Numbered from the stretch's first letter, positions 24,900-34,746 are shown. The stretch: 64,000 nt of DNA from Brevibacillus_F sp035644815 (GCA_035644815.1 DASQNU010000229.1:1-64000); one strand, 5' to 3'. Notes: a model not told the origin generated them from the sequence alone. A program made the numbers and translations.

Positions 24900-25076
24900 G
24901 AAAATAGAAATAGTGGGTGCTTTTGGGTAGTTCAGTGCTGCCAAGACTGCATCTATGGTTTTGGATATTGCATTCGGTTCCCAACATTTAGATAAATTTA
25001 TTCCTAGATATTGAAGTAGGCTGTAAAAATTGATATTATTATAGTATCTAATATAGAGTGCGCCCACAGAATCTTG

Positions 25077-25125
25077 GGGCCTGATTAATAATGGAGGAAA
25101 CCCTTCATTACTAATCAGGCCCTTT
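25077..25125 (+). terminator. Long hairpin upstream of the MFS gene
   Basis: A 17-bp stem with one mismatch (GGGCCTGATTAATAATG / CATTACTAATCAGGCCC), a 12-nt loop and a short TTTA tail, about 80 bp before the MFS start. It may terminate upstream transcription or act as an attenuator of the MFS gene. Confidence 0.65.
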
Positions 25126-25205
25126 ACTATTTTAATAAGGGCATGAAACGGAGGGAAGGAGGCCCCCCTTGACAGCTCAATAGCGTTTGAAGGAGTGACG
25201 AAAAA

Positions 25206-26453
25206 GTGAGAGAGGTTTTTGGGAATCGCAATTTTCGCAAACTATTCTTTTCTAATTTGTTTTCTGGCTTTGGCCAGGGGATGACCATGATTGGGATATC
25301 ATGGTATTTAGTGGAGATGACAGGTATGGCCAGATTACTTGGCTCCACGATGCTTATTTCCTCTATTCTTGTGTTTTTATTTGGGCCGTTATCTGGTGCA
25401 ATCATTGACCGCTTTTCACGTAAGGCCATTCTACAGATTGAGCAGCTAGGAGGCTTCACCGTGCTCATCCTCTTAGCAGCATGGGGATTTTGGGGCACTT
25501 ATCATGAGTGGATGTTAGTGCTCATCTATTTGACGACTACGTTCATGCTTCAGGTTCACTACCCAACGCAGTCAGCACTCGTACAGGAAACATTTGATCA
25601 AAAGCAATACAACGATATCAACTCCTTACTCGAAATTCAGAACCAAACAGCATTGGTTTCTGCAGGGGCGCTTGCTGGTCTGCTTTTGGGGATGTTTGGA
25701 TTGCATATAGTACTACTGCTAAACGCATTGACGTATTTAATCGCTTTTCTGTTGTTATCGCGTATGGACTACGTTTTCACGGTAGAACATCAAGCAGGAA
25801 AGAGCCCCCGCACTTCTTGGATGCAGCAATTCAATCAAGGGTGGATCTTCATCAGGGAACGAAGAGGCTTTATGATTTTCGGGATATCTGCACTCATACC
25901 ATTTATTGCGGTTACGCTGGTAAATCTGCTTAACCCGATTTTTGTGAGCCAAACATTGAAAGGTGACGTAAAGATCTTCTCACTCGGGGAGGTTGCCTAT
26001 TCGATAGCAGCAGTGGTGGCAGGAACATGCACTACTTTGATTAGTAGAAAATTTGGTGCTTTTTCGACTATGGTGTTCCACTTTATGTTGATGGCAATTG
26101 CTCTAGCTGTCACCGTGGTTATACCAAAAGGCTGGGTTTTCGTATTGCTTTCTGCCTTTATAGGCTGGTGCAACGTTTCTACACGGCTTATTAGACAGAA
26201 CGTTTACATGCAACTTTTGCCAAATCACTTTATGGGCAGGGTGCTCAGCTCTTTAAATTCGATCGGTACGTTGATTAGGCTACTGCTGCTCACTCTGTTC
26301 ACAGCAATTATCGACTCAACCGGTGCTGAATTTGGATATTTTGTATTAGCTGGTCTTTTAATAATTGCGGCACTAGGGATTATCGTTTCCATGCCTATTT
26401 TGATGGGGAGGGCAGTCTCTACGGATGATGTGTATGCTCATAAGAAAAATTAA
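25206..26453 (+). CDS. MFS efflux transporter (macrolide-efflux/MFS_3-like)
   Basis: Twelve-helix drug:H+ antiporter type. The N-terminal NRNFRKLFFSNLFSGFGQG and the loop GAIIDRFSRKAILQIEQ (the GxxxDRxxRR-like motif between helices 2 and 3) are typical of MefA/YfiS-like pumps. 415 aa, complete. GTG start with GAAGGAG ten bases upstream. No adjacent regulator. The exported compound cannot be inferred. Confidence 0.9.
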   Translation: MREVFGNRNFRKLFFSNLFSGFGQGMTMIGISWYLVEMTGMARLLGSTMLISSILVFLFGPLSGAIIDRFSRKAILQIEQLGGFTVLILLAAWGFWGTYHEWMLVLIYLTTTFMLQVHYPTQSALVQETFDQKQYNDINSLLEIQNQTALVSAGALAGLLLGMFGLHIVLLLNALTYLIAFLLLSRMDYVFTVEHQAGKSPRTSWMQQFNQGWIFIRERRGFMIFGISALIPFIAVTLVNLLNPIFVSQTLKGDVKIFSLGEVAYSIAAVVAGTCTTLISRKFGAFSTMVFHFMLMAIALAVTVVIPKGWVFVLLSAFIGWCNVSTRLIRQNVYMQLLPNHFMGRVLSSLNSIGTLIRLLLLTLFTAIIDSTGAEFGYFVLAGLLIIAALGIIVSMPILMGRAVSTDDVYAHKKN

Positions 26454-26569
26454 CTGAAACGAATTCTATATTTTCTACCCCAGACGATGGATGTGGAGAA
26501 CCGTGTTATCCGGTTCCGAATTTTATTAAGAAAGCTGTGTGATGCATTACCCTGTCAAGGTTGTAAGGG

Positions 26570-26612
26570 TTTGAGCTGCAGCAGCTGTTCCTTTGAAGGA
26601 ACGGGCAGTAAT
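26570..26612. repeat. Interspersed hairpin repeat, partial copy
   Basis: TTGAGCTGCAGCAGCTGTTCC then TTTGAAGGAACGGGCAG preserves the second hairpin arm and the GAAGTAACGGGCAG-like tail, but the 5' half is lost. Confidence 0.55.
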
Positions 26613-26662
26613 GTGACAAACAGGCGCCAATATCAATGAAACAGTGAATTGGAAAACACAAA

Positions 26663-26678
26663 GGGGGGCTTAGCCCCC
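26663..26678 (-). terminator. Terminator of the azoreductase/VOC operon
   Basis: GGGGGC-TTA-GCCCCC hairpin, 18 bp after the minus-strand VOC gene, followed in that direction by CTTTGTGTTTT. Confidence 0.65.
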
Positions 26679-26695
26679 ACACAGAATAATTCGTT

Positions 26696-27160
26696 CTATA
26701 CTTTACTGGACATTTGCATCCACTTATCGAACTCTATGGTTTCGAAATATTCCTGAACATCAAGCTTGACAGGAGCAATGAATTCTAATAAGTTCCCGTC
26801 TGGATCCTCAAAATAAACAGCCGCATGCACTTGTGGGTAAAGTGGGGGGACTACAGGCTGCTGATGTGGTTCAAATTCATAAAAATTGACCACGTTGATG
26901 TTCCGCTCCTGCAACCATTCCTTGGCCTTACCCATATCTTCTAGCTCAATACGAAAGGCAGCATGTCGAATAGAGACATGATAAGGTATGCTCACTTGTT
27001 CTGCAACCCATAAAGCTAGCCAACTTCGTCCTTTTTCCGTCCAGAAGAAGGCCCGATCTTCCATCCTGTGGGCGAGTTCCAAACCCAAAGACTCATAAAA
27101 TCGTATAGAACGATCAAGATCGCTAACAGGCAAATGGGCTTCATACAAACCTTTAATCAT
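26696..27160 (-). CDS. VOC-family (glyoxalase/dioxygenase-like) protein
   Basis: Vicinal oxygen chelate fold, 154 aa: LYEAHLPVSDLDRSIRFYES begins module 1, and PQVHAAVYFEDPDGNLLEFI ends module 2. The His of EAHLPV, His of the HAAF segment, and Glu of LLEFI are candidate metal ligands. It overlaps the azoreductase gene by 8 bp and is translated after it. In Bacillus, azoreductases and VOC dioxygenases are co-regulated by quinone-sensing MarR repressors (MhqR regulon), so a role in quinone or thiol-stress detoxification is plausible; no MarR gene is next to it. Confidence 0.88.
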   Translation of the reverse strand: MIKGLYEAHLPVSDLDRSIRFYESLGLELAHRMEDRAFFWTEKGRSWLALWVAEQVSIPYHVSIRHAAFRIELEDMGKAKEWLQERNINVVNFYEFEPHQQPVVPPLYPQVHAAVYFEDPDGNLLEFIAPVKLDVQEYFETIEFDKWMQMSSKV

Positions 27161-27815
27161 GTATAGCCCCCCTTACATGTTCCACCTGTGTCAAGAAAGC
27201 GGCCGCAGATTCAGCTTCTTGAAATGCTTTTTCCAACACCTCAGCCCTTTTCAAGAAATAGTTCCCCTGTGCGCGGATGATTTGATAGTCGACCCCCATA
27301 AAGTTGAACATCGCCTTCAAAAATTTGTGAGAGTACTCGACTTCCGCGTACCAATCCTGATTCGTATAAATACCGTCGCTCGCTTGGATCACGAGGACGT
27401 TTCGGCCGTCGTTTAGCAGACCTACTGATCCCTTGTCCGTATAGGCGAATGTCTCTTTGGCGATTAAAATGTTATCTATATAGTCTTTTAGTTTCGATGG
27501 GATATTGAAATTATGCAGCGGCATTGCGATGACGTACTTTTTGGCACTCTTAAACTGCCGAAGAATCTCCGACATACGGGAGGTGAGCCGCTGCTCTTCT
27601 TCAGTTAAACGCTCATTTCTCTTGATTTTTTCCTGTGCACGTAAGAAGACACGATCAATACAAGGAACGTGGTCTCGATATAAATCGATTTGCTCAACGG
27701 GCCCTTCCGGATTAAGTTTTCTATAAGTTTCTAGAAAATGACGAAGCACTTGTAAGCTTACGGATGAATCGGATTCCACTTTTGGATGCGCATTAATAAC
27801 GAGTAGTTTTTCCAA
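27153..27815 (-). CDS. azoR: FMN-dependent NADH:azo/quinone oxidoreductase (AzoR family)
   Basis: Flavodoxin-fold homodimer that reduces quinones and azo compounds by two electrons using NADH. EKLLVINAHPKVESDSSVSL starts the FMN-binding region; AMPLHNFNIPSKLKDYIDNI is the highly conserved AzoR segment; VLVIQASDGIY marks the central strand. 220 aa, full length. First gene of a two-gene operon with the VOC protein. It probably protects against quinone stress. Confidence 0.9.
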   Translation of the reverse strand: MEKLLVINAHPKVESDSSVSLQVLRHFLETYRKLNPEGPVEQIDLYRDHVPCIDRVFLRAQEKIKRNERLTEEEQRLTSRMSEILRQFKSAKKYVIAMPLHNFNIPSKLKDYIDNILIAKETFAYTDKGSVGLLNDGRNVLVIQASDGIYTNQDWYAEVEYSHKFLKAMFNFMGVDYQIIRAQGNYFLKRAEVLEKAFQEAESAAAFLTQVEHVRGAIHD

Positions 27816-28180
27816 CTTATTTCTCTCCCTTTTTTAGTCCTACAGATTCTAATAAAGCTTTATGATAATTGTCTCGTGCTCACTACCTCCCTTGTTTTTG
27901 GGATACATATATAAGGCGAATAACGGTTTTATTTTGTGACATGTTTTGATGGTGTTTTTGGCAAATGTTGATTCTTCCTGTTGATTTATTTACCTTCTCG
28001 AATCCCCATATGAAATAGACGACTTGTTGAACAAACGGGACACAATAGCTCCAGTACGACATGGAATGGCAGCCGGCATAAGTTGATCCGTTGCCAATCT
28101 TCAACAAACTTGTGGTAATCAAGACCAATAAAAGAGGGTTTTGTTATAATACTCGTACACATAATGGGGGAGGAACGACA
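27816..28180. other. Intergenic region with repeat fragment and SUFU gene promoter
   Basis: GTTGAACAAACGGGACACAA at 28026-28045, continuing to AGCTCC, resembles the 5' edge of the interspersed repeat. A TATAAT box at 28145-28150 lies 31 bp before the SUFU-domain gene and may be its -10; no clear -35 partner is seen. Confidence 0.45.
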
Positions 28181-29242
28181 ATGAACGAAGAAGCAAAATC
28201 AGCTGGATGGGATGCCATTGAACAGGCGATGTCTAAACTTTACGGAGATCAGGAGCCGAAGCATTACGGAACGATTATTCCATATATGCTGGGAGGCAAC
28301 GATCCGCTTGATGGCCTCAGCGCATACAAGGCGGAGCAGCCATCCCCACATTGGCATATCGTTACGTTCGGTTTTTCGGAGTTGTACGATAAGGAATCGG
28401 ATGATGCAGAGCATAGCGGTTACGGATTTGAACTGACCTTTCGGATCGCGCGCGAGGAAACGGAGGAAGAACCTCCGGCCTGGGCGCTGAACCTGCTGCA
28501 AAATATGGGAAGATATGTTTTCCGAAGCGGGAACATCTTCCGATCAGGCGATTATTTGGATGCCAACGGCCCGATTTGTCTTGGGTCTGATACGAGGCTG
28601 ACGGCGCTGGCCTTTGTCGATGACCCTGAGCTTCCGGCTGCGGACACACCGAACGGACGTGTGCAATTTCTGCAAATGGTTGGTATTACGGGCTGCGAAC
28701 TCGAAGCGATGCAGACGTGGAATACACTCGGCATGCTGAAAGCTTGCGAGGAGCACATGCCCTGCTACATAACAGATCTGACACGAGATTCATTCATGCA
28801 GACACCTGCGATTGCCGAAGCTGTGCAACGAGGGATGGAGCGGGACGGTTCCAGTACCGGCTTTTTATATGTGGATCAATTGGCCTGGGAGTCGGCCAAG
28901 AAGCGTCTGCTCGGCAAGACTCCAGCTGTGCTCAGGCTAGGGGCCAAGCAGGCGGAGATTGTCAGCAAACTGTTGGCCGGCCGCATTTTGAAAGGAAAAT
29001 CGCTTTGGATGACAGGTCCGAATATTCAGGTCGTTTTGGAGCCGGGGGAGGAAGCGGGCTTTGAAGAAGGAGAGAACAGGATTCGTATCAAGCTCGACGA
29101 GGCGTGTGCGGTCGAGTTGTCCCAGAAGCTGCAGCCAAAGGAGGGCATGATTACGCTGTCTTCATTTAAAAGCATGACTGTTCAAATCATGAAAACTTAT
29201 ATGAAAGACCAGGAAGGGAATATCGTATCGACGATCGGCTAG
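28181..29242 (+). CDS. SUFU (Suppressor of fused) domain protein
   Basis: Residues about 5-180 match the bacterial SUFU domain: WDAIEQAMSKLYGDQEPKHY, HWHIVTFGFSELYDKESDD and GYGFELTFRIAREETEEEPP. In bacteria this domain is a recurrent immunity protein of polymorphic toxin systems, neutralising a toxin by direct binding. A C-terminal half (about 190-353) of unknown fold follows. I use the ATG at 28181, which has GGGAGGAACGACA before it. There is no toxin gene near; a ruined ORF follows directly. Orphan immunity is inference from the family. Confidence 0.85.
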   Translation: MNEEAKSAGWDAIEQAMSKLYGDQEPKHYGTIIPYMLGGNDPLDGLSAYKAEQPSPHWHIVTFGFSELYDKESDDAEHSGYGFELTFRIAREETEEEPPAWALNLLQNMGRYVFRSGNIFRSGDYLDANGPICLGSDTRLTALAFVDDPELPAADTPNGRVQFLQMVGITGCELEAMQTWNTLGMLKACEEHMPCYITDLTRDSFMQTPAIAEAVQRGMERDGSSTGFLYVDQLAWESAKKRLLGKTPAVLRLGAKQAEIVSKLLAGRILKGKSLWMTGPNIQVVLEPGEEAGFEEGENRIRIKLDEACAVELSQKLQPKEGMITLSSFKSMTVQIMKTYMKDQEGNIVSTIG

Positions 29243-29272
29243 CCGATAATACCGTACAACAAGGAAAAGAAC

Positions 29273-29752
29273 ATGAGCCGTTATCCCATCGTCATTGAAG
29301 GATTTCACAATACGCTTCTCAAGTTAAGAGGCTTTATGGGAATCGAAAGCGGAGTTGAGAACCTAGAGCAGATCAATACGGACAGAGGCTTGACTTCATC
29401 TATTCACCGGAAAGCCTGCAATCCCTGGAGTTTTTGATCTGGTTTGTCAGGGATTGCGCAAGGGGAGGAACGAAATTCCAGCTCATGCCATTCGATCTTT
29501 CTCCGGAAACTCTCTCGGAAGACATCTGGGAGCGACAATGACATGGCATATGGACCTTTTTATCCATGGCATCGAAGAGAGCTTGGAGCCTGCCTTTGAA
29601 ACCGTTCGCCGACTTCACCATTCTTGCAGACGGCGATTCGGCTGTTCGGTATCTCGTATACCAAGGATACTTTTTTAAACGGAGATCTGTTTGCTTATGG
29701 TCAGCAGACATATGATAATTTTTGGAGTGCTGTACGGGAACTAAGAGGATAG
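29273..29752 (+). pseudogene. Multiply frameshifted ORF downstream of the SUFU gene
   Basis: It begins with an SD (AAGGAAAAG) and MSRYPIVIEGFHNTLLKLRG, loses frame near 29386, continues as LDFIYSPESLQSLEFLIWFV and KFQLMPFDLSPETLSEDIWE to a stop at about 29540, resumes with FADFTILADGDSAVRYLVYQ, and after another shift ends GDLFAYGQQTYDNFWSAVRE. At least three lesions break one protein of about 150 aa. No family recognised. Its place, 30 bp after the SUFU gene, suggests a former operon partner. Confidence 0.7.
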
Positions 29753-29917
29753 TGATAATGCTCAAAATAACTATTGCAGATTCATCAATCTGTAGTGAGG
29801 TCGTAGCTTTCTTTAAAGACAACATTCAGATGAATAATGATGGCATTGCAAATATCCAAGTCATCGGAAACAGAAACTGTTGACACCCTGTTCTTTTTTT
29901 TCAGTTTTGGAGACAAG

Positions 29918-30826
29918 TCACTCAACCTTGTATTCAGCCTCATACAGTGTTTGAATATCCCTTATCGTTGTCAATAGCGCGTCTTTGAGCTCCGGTGGGG
30001 AGAGGACAACAACGTTCGACCCGTAGCTAAGAAGTACGGAAAGCGCATAATCTATGGAATAAAAAACGGTCTCCACCTCAATATGACTCCCGCAATCCCT
30101 GCACTCTCCTCGGAAATGTTCGGATACTCGCTGCTTGGCTGCCGGGCCGAAACGTAAATGAGCAGATATACCCAAAGACGGGTTTTCCGGCAAGTCTCGA
30201 ACCGGATTTTTCGGCTGAACGCTCTCTTCCAGCACTTGGAGACGTGACATCCTCGAGATTCGGAAGAAGCGGTTCGATTGTCGGGATAAACAGTACCCTT
30301 CTAGGTACCATGTACCACGCTCCCAATATAATCTGTAAGGTTCTATTCTTCTCTCCGAACGAACATTGGAAGCGCTTTGATAGGAGAACGAAATGATTTT
30401 CTTTTTCTCGATCGCACGATACACAGTTCGAACGGTCACTTTTTCTTCCGGATTCGTGCTAATATCGATCAGGATGTCATCCGGATATCCGTCTTTGGAT
30501 AACTTCGGGTGCAAGCTGCCGACCTTATGGGTAAGGGTGGTAAATTTCCCGCCGACCGCTGACTCGATGTTTTGGAGAAGCATGTAGATGGTCGTAAAAT
30601 CTTGCACGGTGAAATGTTGTTTCGTCAAAAGGAAACCGTCCATCAGTTCAAATCCACCATTCGGACCTTTGATTGATACGATCGGAATGCCCGCTTGATT
30701 GATCAGCTCCATCTCCCGGTATATCGTACGGGTAGAGACTTCGAACTGAGCGGCCAGTTCGGAGGCTCTTACTCGTTTCTTAGCCATGAGCTGCAACGTG
30801 ATCGCAAGCAAACGGTCCAGTCTCAT
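29918..30826 (-). CDS. HTH and WYL-domain transcriptional regulator (YafY family)
   Basis: N-terminal HTH_11 domain (MRLDRLLAITLQLMAKKRVR, then STRTIYREMELI recognition helix) and a central WYL domain with RRIEPYRLYWERGTWYLEGY, which binds an effector in this family, plus a C-terminal WCX region. About 302 aa from the ATG at 30826; a GTG nine bases earlier is possible, but GGGGG spaces better to this ATG. It follows the epoxide-hydrolase-like gene in the same direction and may regulate it. Confidence 0.88.
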   Translation of the reverse strand: MRLDRLLAITLQLMAKKRVRASELAAQFEVSTRTIYREMELINQAGIPIVSIKGPNGGFELMDGFLLTKQHFTVQDFTTIYMLLQNIESAVGGKFTTLTHKVGSLHPKLSKDGYPDDILIDISTNPEEKVTVRTVYRAIEKKKIISFSYQSASNVRSERRIEPYRLYWERGTWYLEGYCLSRQSNRFFRISRMSRLQVLEESVQPKNPVRDLPENPSLGISAHLRFGPAAKQRVSEHFRGECRDCGSHIEVETVFYSIDYALSVLLSYGSNVVVLSPPELKDALLTTIRDIQTLYEAEYKVE

Positions 30827-30911
30827 TCCTTCCACCCCCAGAATTCACAATCGGTCTGCCAATAGTGGATACTTTGTTTCGGCTCCGAGATAACAGGCAG
30901 TCTCCGCTTTT

Positions 30912-32081
30912 TTATATCAAATGACCAAAAAATAGTCGAATATCTTCGACGAAACGTTTCGGTTGCTCCATCGCGTAGAAATGCCCCCCTTCGTTGCATT
31001 CAGTCCAATGGACAATATAATGTTCTCTCTCAGCGAAACGCCGAATGGTCATATCATGGGACCGTGAAACCAATACGCCGGTGGGGGTGGTTCCGCGTTC
31101 TTTTGGCACCCAAGCCGCAGGGTCATGCAATGTTTCATAATAGATCTGGGCTGATGAACCTGAAGTTCCGGTGAACCAATATAAGCTTATGATTGTCAGC
31201 ATGCGATCACGTTCGATAGACACCTCCGGCAGTGCATCCTCCAGGTTGGTCCACTTCTTGAAGATTTCCGCAATCCACGCCAACTGTCCGACTGGAGAAT
31301 CATGGAGACCGTATGCCAGCGTATGGGGGCTTTTGGATTGGATCTGCAGATAGCCGTCGTTGAAACTTTCCATACGAGCTATGCGCTGCTGCTCCAGTTC
31401 TGAGAGTCGTTCCAGCTCGCCTTCTTCGCCGGAAGGAAAGGTAAGCAGTGCATTTACATGAATGCCGATGATTCGATCTGGTGCCAGCTTTCCCATCTCG
31501 GGAGCAATAAAAGCTCCAGTATCTCCCCCTTGCACGCCGAAGCGATCATACCCGAGACGATCCATTAGTTGAAGGAAGGCGTGCGCAATTCGAGAAGGGG
31601 TCCAGCCTGGCTCCGTTAAAGGGGAGGAGTATCCAAATCCGGGTATAGAAGGGATAATCAGGTGAAAGGCAATTCTTTCTTCCTTACCGTTTGTACACAG
31701 GGAAGTCAGTAACTCGATGACGTCCAGAAACTCCACGAATGATCCTGGCCATCCGTGAATCAGCATTAAAGGGATAGCATTCGGGTCTGAAGATGGAACG
31801 TGAAGAAAGTGAATGTTCTGTCCTTCAATCGTGGTGGTGTATTGCGGAATATCATTTAGACGGCTTTCGTGCTTGCGCCAGTCATAACGGTTCCGCCAAT
31901 ACTCCTTCAGTTCCAACAAATACGGGAGCGGCACACCGCGATCCCACTCAGTATGCGGTAATTCGGGAAGACGGCTTCGGTCTAGCCGTTCCATAAGGTC
32001 GACAAGTGCCGCCTCGGGGATGTTAATCTGGAATGGACGAATCTCCTCCGCTAATCGCTTATGCGAATCGTGAAATGTCAT
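30912..32081 (-). CDS. Epoxide hydrolase-like protein with EHN domain
   Basis: Alpha/beta hydrolase with the N-terminal EHN lid domain (about residues 10-115: FQINIPEAALVDLMERLDRS, TEWDRGVPLPYL). LIHGWPGSFVEF is the oxyanion HGWP motif, GGDTGAF holds the nucleophilic Asp, and GGHFYAMEQP the catalytic His. Expected to open an epoxide by water addition; members also act on cyclic terpenoids or esters. ATG at 32081 with AAAGGAGACTTACC, 389 aa. It is followed by the WYL regulator gene. Confidence 0.92.
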   Translation of the reverse strand: MTFHDSHKRLAEEIRPFQINIPEAALVDLMERLDRSRLPELPHTEWDRGVPLPYLLELKEYWRNRYDWRKHESRLNDIPQYTTTIEGQNIHFLHVPSSDPNAIPLMLIHGWPGSFVEFLDVIELLTSLCTNGKEERIAFHLIIPSIPGFGYSSPLTEPGWTPSRIAHAFLQLMDRLGYDRFGVQGGDTGAFIAPEMGKLAPDRIIGIHVNALLTFPSGEEGELERLSELEQQRIARMESFNDGYLQIQSKSPHTLAYGLHDSPVGQLAWIAEIFKKWTNLEDALPEVSIERDRMLTIISLYWFTGTSGSSAQIYYETLHDPAAWVPKERGTTPTGVLVSRSHDMTIRRFAEREHYIVHWTECNEGGHFYAMEQPKRFVEDIRLFFGHLI

Positions 32082-32214
32082 GGTAAGTCTCCTTTCAAAA
32101 TGGGTTTGGCTCAAGAATAGCATGGTAATTATGACATCTTAGCTGTCATAATTAGAAATTGCTTTCTTCAGTAAACGCGCAAACATTTCTGTAATGGATA
32201 TCGGGATTGATAGG

Positions 32215-33591
32215 TTATCCCCCTAGACTCGCCCGGCGCCGCCAACTCATGACTACCAATGACAATGCAACTACCGCGAGAATAATCCCAAGCGATCGAA
32301 ATCCCCCGAAGCTGAACGAATCTCCCATTACGATGCCTATCAACAATGAAGAGAGAATGGCTCCCAGGTTTCTTGATGTATTAAATAATCCAGATGCTAC
32401 ACCGATTATTTCTTTTGGTGAACTTTTGAACAAGGCAGCTTGCATACCGACACTGTTCAACCCGTTGCTAATACCGAAAGCTGCTAACGCCAAACACACA
32501 CTGATAACCGGTGAAGTTTGATTCAAAGTCACGATCCACACTGAACCGAATGTCATCAGCATACCGGACACGAGCAATGCTGGTCGAGGTCCTGATTTAT
32601 CGATCCATCTTCCTGCCATTGGAGAAGCAACGAGCGAGCACAAGCCTAAGGTTAGCATGAGAATCCCTGTATGGAACTCGCTGATATGACGTACCGTTTG
32701 CAAGTAGGACGGAAGCCCGAAGAAGAGAGCGTAAAAAAGTACGTTAACGACCATGAATTCAACATTGATCCAAGTTATCGCAGGATATTTGGCAAATGTG
32801 CGCAAAGGAATAAAGGGTGCTGTCGATTTTAATTCATGCCGTACGAAAGCCCCCAGTGCAATGAGGCCTAAAAGAACGACAATGATATTAATGAGTGTGA
32901 TATGCCCAGATGATTTTGCTGACAGTAATGCAACTAGGAGTGCAATCAGACCCACTGAGAAGAGTAGGATCCCTGACGCATCAATCATATCCAACCATTT
33001 GCGAAAGGACATGTTGTGTACGACGGATGTTGGCGTTTCGTCCTTAGGAATCGTCCGCCAAGCGAATAGAAAGCTCGCCACCACGAACGGAATATTGACG
33101 AAAAAGATAGCGGGCCAATCCCACCAGTGAATCAGAACCCCGCCAATAAAGGGTCCAATGGCTGCCGCTCCGGATTGGAAGATGGACAAAACGGACAGCG
33201 CAGTCGCTTGTTTCTCCGTAATATGAATTCGCACAATGGCCATTCCAACAGCCAACATCATGCTTGTTCCGATGGATTGCACAATGCGGAACACGATAAG
33301 CCACCCAAAGTTTGGTGATAGTGGAGCTAATAATGATGCGACACAGGCTACAACAAGTCCTGTAAGAAATATCTTCCTGCGACCGAATAAATCGCTTGCC
33401 ATTCCCATGACAGGTTGAGCAATCGCACTCGCAATGTAAAAGGAAAAAATAATCCAGGAAACAACTGTAAAGTCCAATAGGAACACTTCTTGCAATCTGG
33501 GAATTACAACAGCAACCATTGAAGAATTTAATGGGTTCAATAGTATCCCAAGTCCTACGGAAATCATTAACCATTTGCTGCGAGCATCCAT
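32215..33591 (-). CDS. MFS drug:H+ antiporter (EmrB/QacA, DHA2-like)
   Basis: Multidrug-type exporter. MDARSKWLMISVGLGILLNP with the following SSMVAVVIPRLQ segment is typical for helix 1 of DHA2 pumps; DLFGRRKIFLTG is the loop 2-3 motif, and ALSVLSIFQSGAAAIGPFIGG is the antiporter motif C region. 458 aa from the ATG at 33591, with GGAGGGAACTCAAAA upstream. Divergent from a LysR gene that likely controls it. Confidence 0.92.
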   Translation of the reverse strand: MDARSKWLMISVGLGILLNPLNSSMVAVVIPRLQEVFLLDFTVVSWIIFSFYIASAIAQPVMGMASDLFGRRKIFLTGLVVACVASLLAPLSPNFGWLIVFRIVQSIGTSMMLAVGMAIVRIHITEKQATALSVLSIFQSGAAAIGPFIGGVLIHWWDWPAIFFVNIPFVVASFLFAWRTIPKDETPTSVVHNMSFRKWLDMIDASGILLFSVGLIALLVALLSAKSSGHITLINIIVVLLGLIALGAFVRHELKSTAPFIPLRTFAKYPAITWINVEFMVVNVLFYALFFGLPSYLQTVRHISEFHTGILMLTLGLCSLVASPMAGRWIDKSGPRPALLVSGMLMTFGSVWIVTLNQTSPVISVCLALAAFGISNGLNSVGMQAALFKSSPKEIIGVASGLFNTSRNLGAILSSLLIGIVMGDSFSFGGFRSLGIILAVVALSLVVMSWRRRASLGG

Positions 33592-33704
33592 TTTTGAGTT
33601 CCCTCCAAGTATTTTGATGATATCGTACTTGAAATCTGACATTTACTCTAACGCATCTTATGCTATGATTTCATTGACTCGAGGGAATGGATGGAGGGTG
33701 TGAA

Positions 33705-34598
33705 ATGGAACTTCTTCAATTGCAATATTTTCTCGCTGTAGCTCGATTGGAGCATATGACCGAGGCTGCACGAAATCTGCACGTGACGCAATCATCGCTA
33801 AGCAAAACGATTCAACGCCTGGAGGAGGATCTAGGGGTCCCTCTATTCGATCGAACAGGGAGGAATCTGCGATTGAATGAGTTCGGGCGCAGATTCCTTC
33901 GCCGTGCGGAAAGAGCTTTGTTTGAATTGGATCAAGGGAAGCAGGAGATTAGTGATTTGCTCAGCCCGGAACACGGTACAATCGAATTGGCGGTGACCAA
34001 CGCAAGTACGTTGCCAAATATCCTTCGAGCATTTCGAAAAAAGCATCCCCATATCCAATTTCATGTGCAAATGCTGACCACGCAGGAAATGGTTACGCTT
34101 CTTCATCGAGGAGAGGTCGATTTCTGCTTGTCCTCACCCCCGCTACAAGGGGATGACATTGAATGTCAAATTGTGTTCAACGACCCCATTCTTGTAGCTG
34201 TTCCAAACGGGCATCGGCTTGCAGATCGAAGCAGCGTATCTTTGACAGAACTTAAGGATGAATGGTTTGTCGGTGTAAAGAGAGGCTACTATACACGTGA
34301 TTTAGTAGACTCCGTGTGCAAATCGGCTGGATTTGCACCGAAATATGTGTATGAGGGTAATGAGCCTGCCAGGCTAAGCGCTCTTGTGGAAGCAGGCATT
34401 GGCATTGCGTTCATACCAAGCACGGCAATGAATTCACGTGAACATATCCAATATCTTCAAGTAGAGGAACACGAACTGGTGCGAGAAATTGCTTTATTAC
34501 GGCACAGAAGTCGGTACATTTCGTGGGCTGCTATGGAATTCCGTGAGGTAGTTGTAGAATATTTTGGGTCGCTTTCCAAACAGGCAAAAAACGATTAA
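33705..34598 (+). CDS. LysR-family transcriptional regulator
   Basis: HTH MELLQLQYFLAVARLEHMTE with the helix TQSSLSKTIQRLEEDLG, then a LysR effector domain (about 90-290). The ATG at 33705 follows GGAGGGTGTGAA, giving 297 aa. It belongs to the YofA/CysL-like group judging by the N-terminus. Divergent by 113 bp from the MFS pump gene, so it is probably that pump's local regulator. Confidence 0.9.
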   Translation: MELLQLQYFLAVARLEHMTEAARNLHVTQSSLSKTIQRLEEDLGVPLFDRTGRNLRLNEFGRRFLRRAERALFELDQGKQEISDLLSPEHGTIELAVTNASTLPNILRAFRKKHPHIQFHVQMLTTQEMVTLLHRGEVDFCLSSPPLQGDDIECQIVFNDPILVAVPNGHRLADRSSVSLTELKDEWFVGVKRGYYTRDLVDSVCKSAGFAPKYVYEGNEPARLSALVEAGIGIAFIPSTAMNSREHIQYLQVEEHELVREIALLRHRSRYISWAAMEFREVVVEYFGSLSKQAKND

Positions 34599-34661
34599 AG
34601 GAATTCAACAATAAGAAGTGTGAAGAAGGAAGTTCATATAAATGAGAGTTTTTATTATTGA

Positions 34662-34746
34662 TTACGTTTTCTCCACGCCATTGGCCAACTGAACGGCAAA
34701 TTGCGCAACACCTCCTGGAGCCGCATGAATAACTTCTTTTTGAGAC
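34662..34746 (-). pseudogene. Remnant of a zinc-type dehydrogenase gene
   Basis: On the minus strand, SQKEVIHAAPGGVAQFAVQL followed by ANGVEKT and a stop is the Rossmann phosphate-loop segment of quinone oxidoreductase/alcohol dehydrogenases (compare VLIHAAAGGVGxFAVQLAK). Nothing else of the gene survives. An intact member of the family starts 52 bp away on the other strand. Confidence 0.6.

Noticed and set aside
24627..25067. A 146-codon minus-strand ORF over the tRNA remnants
   Set aside because: Its frame is explained by the antisense of the two tRNA fragments and has no SD or recognisable motif.
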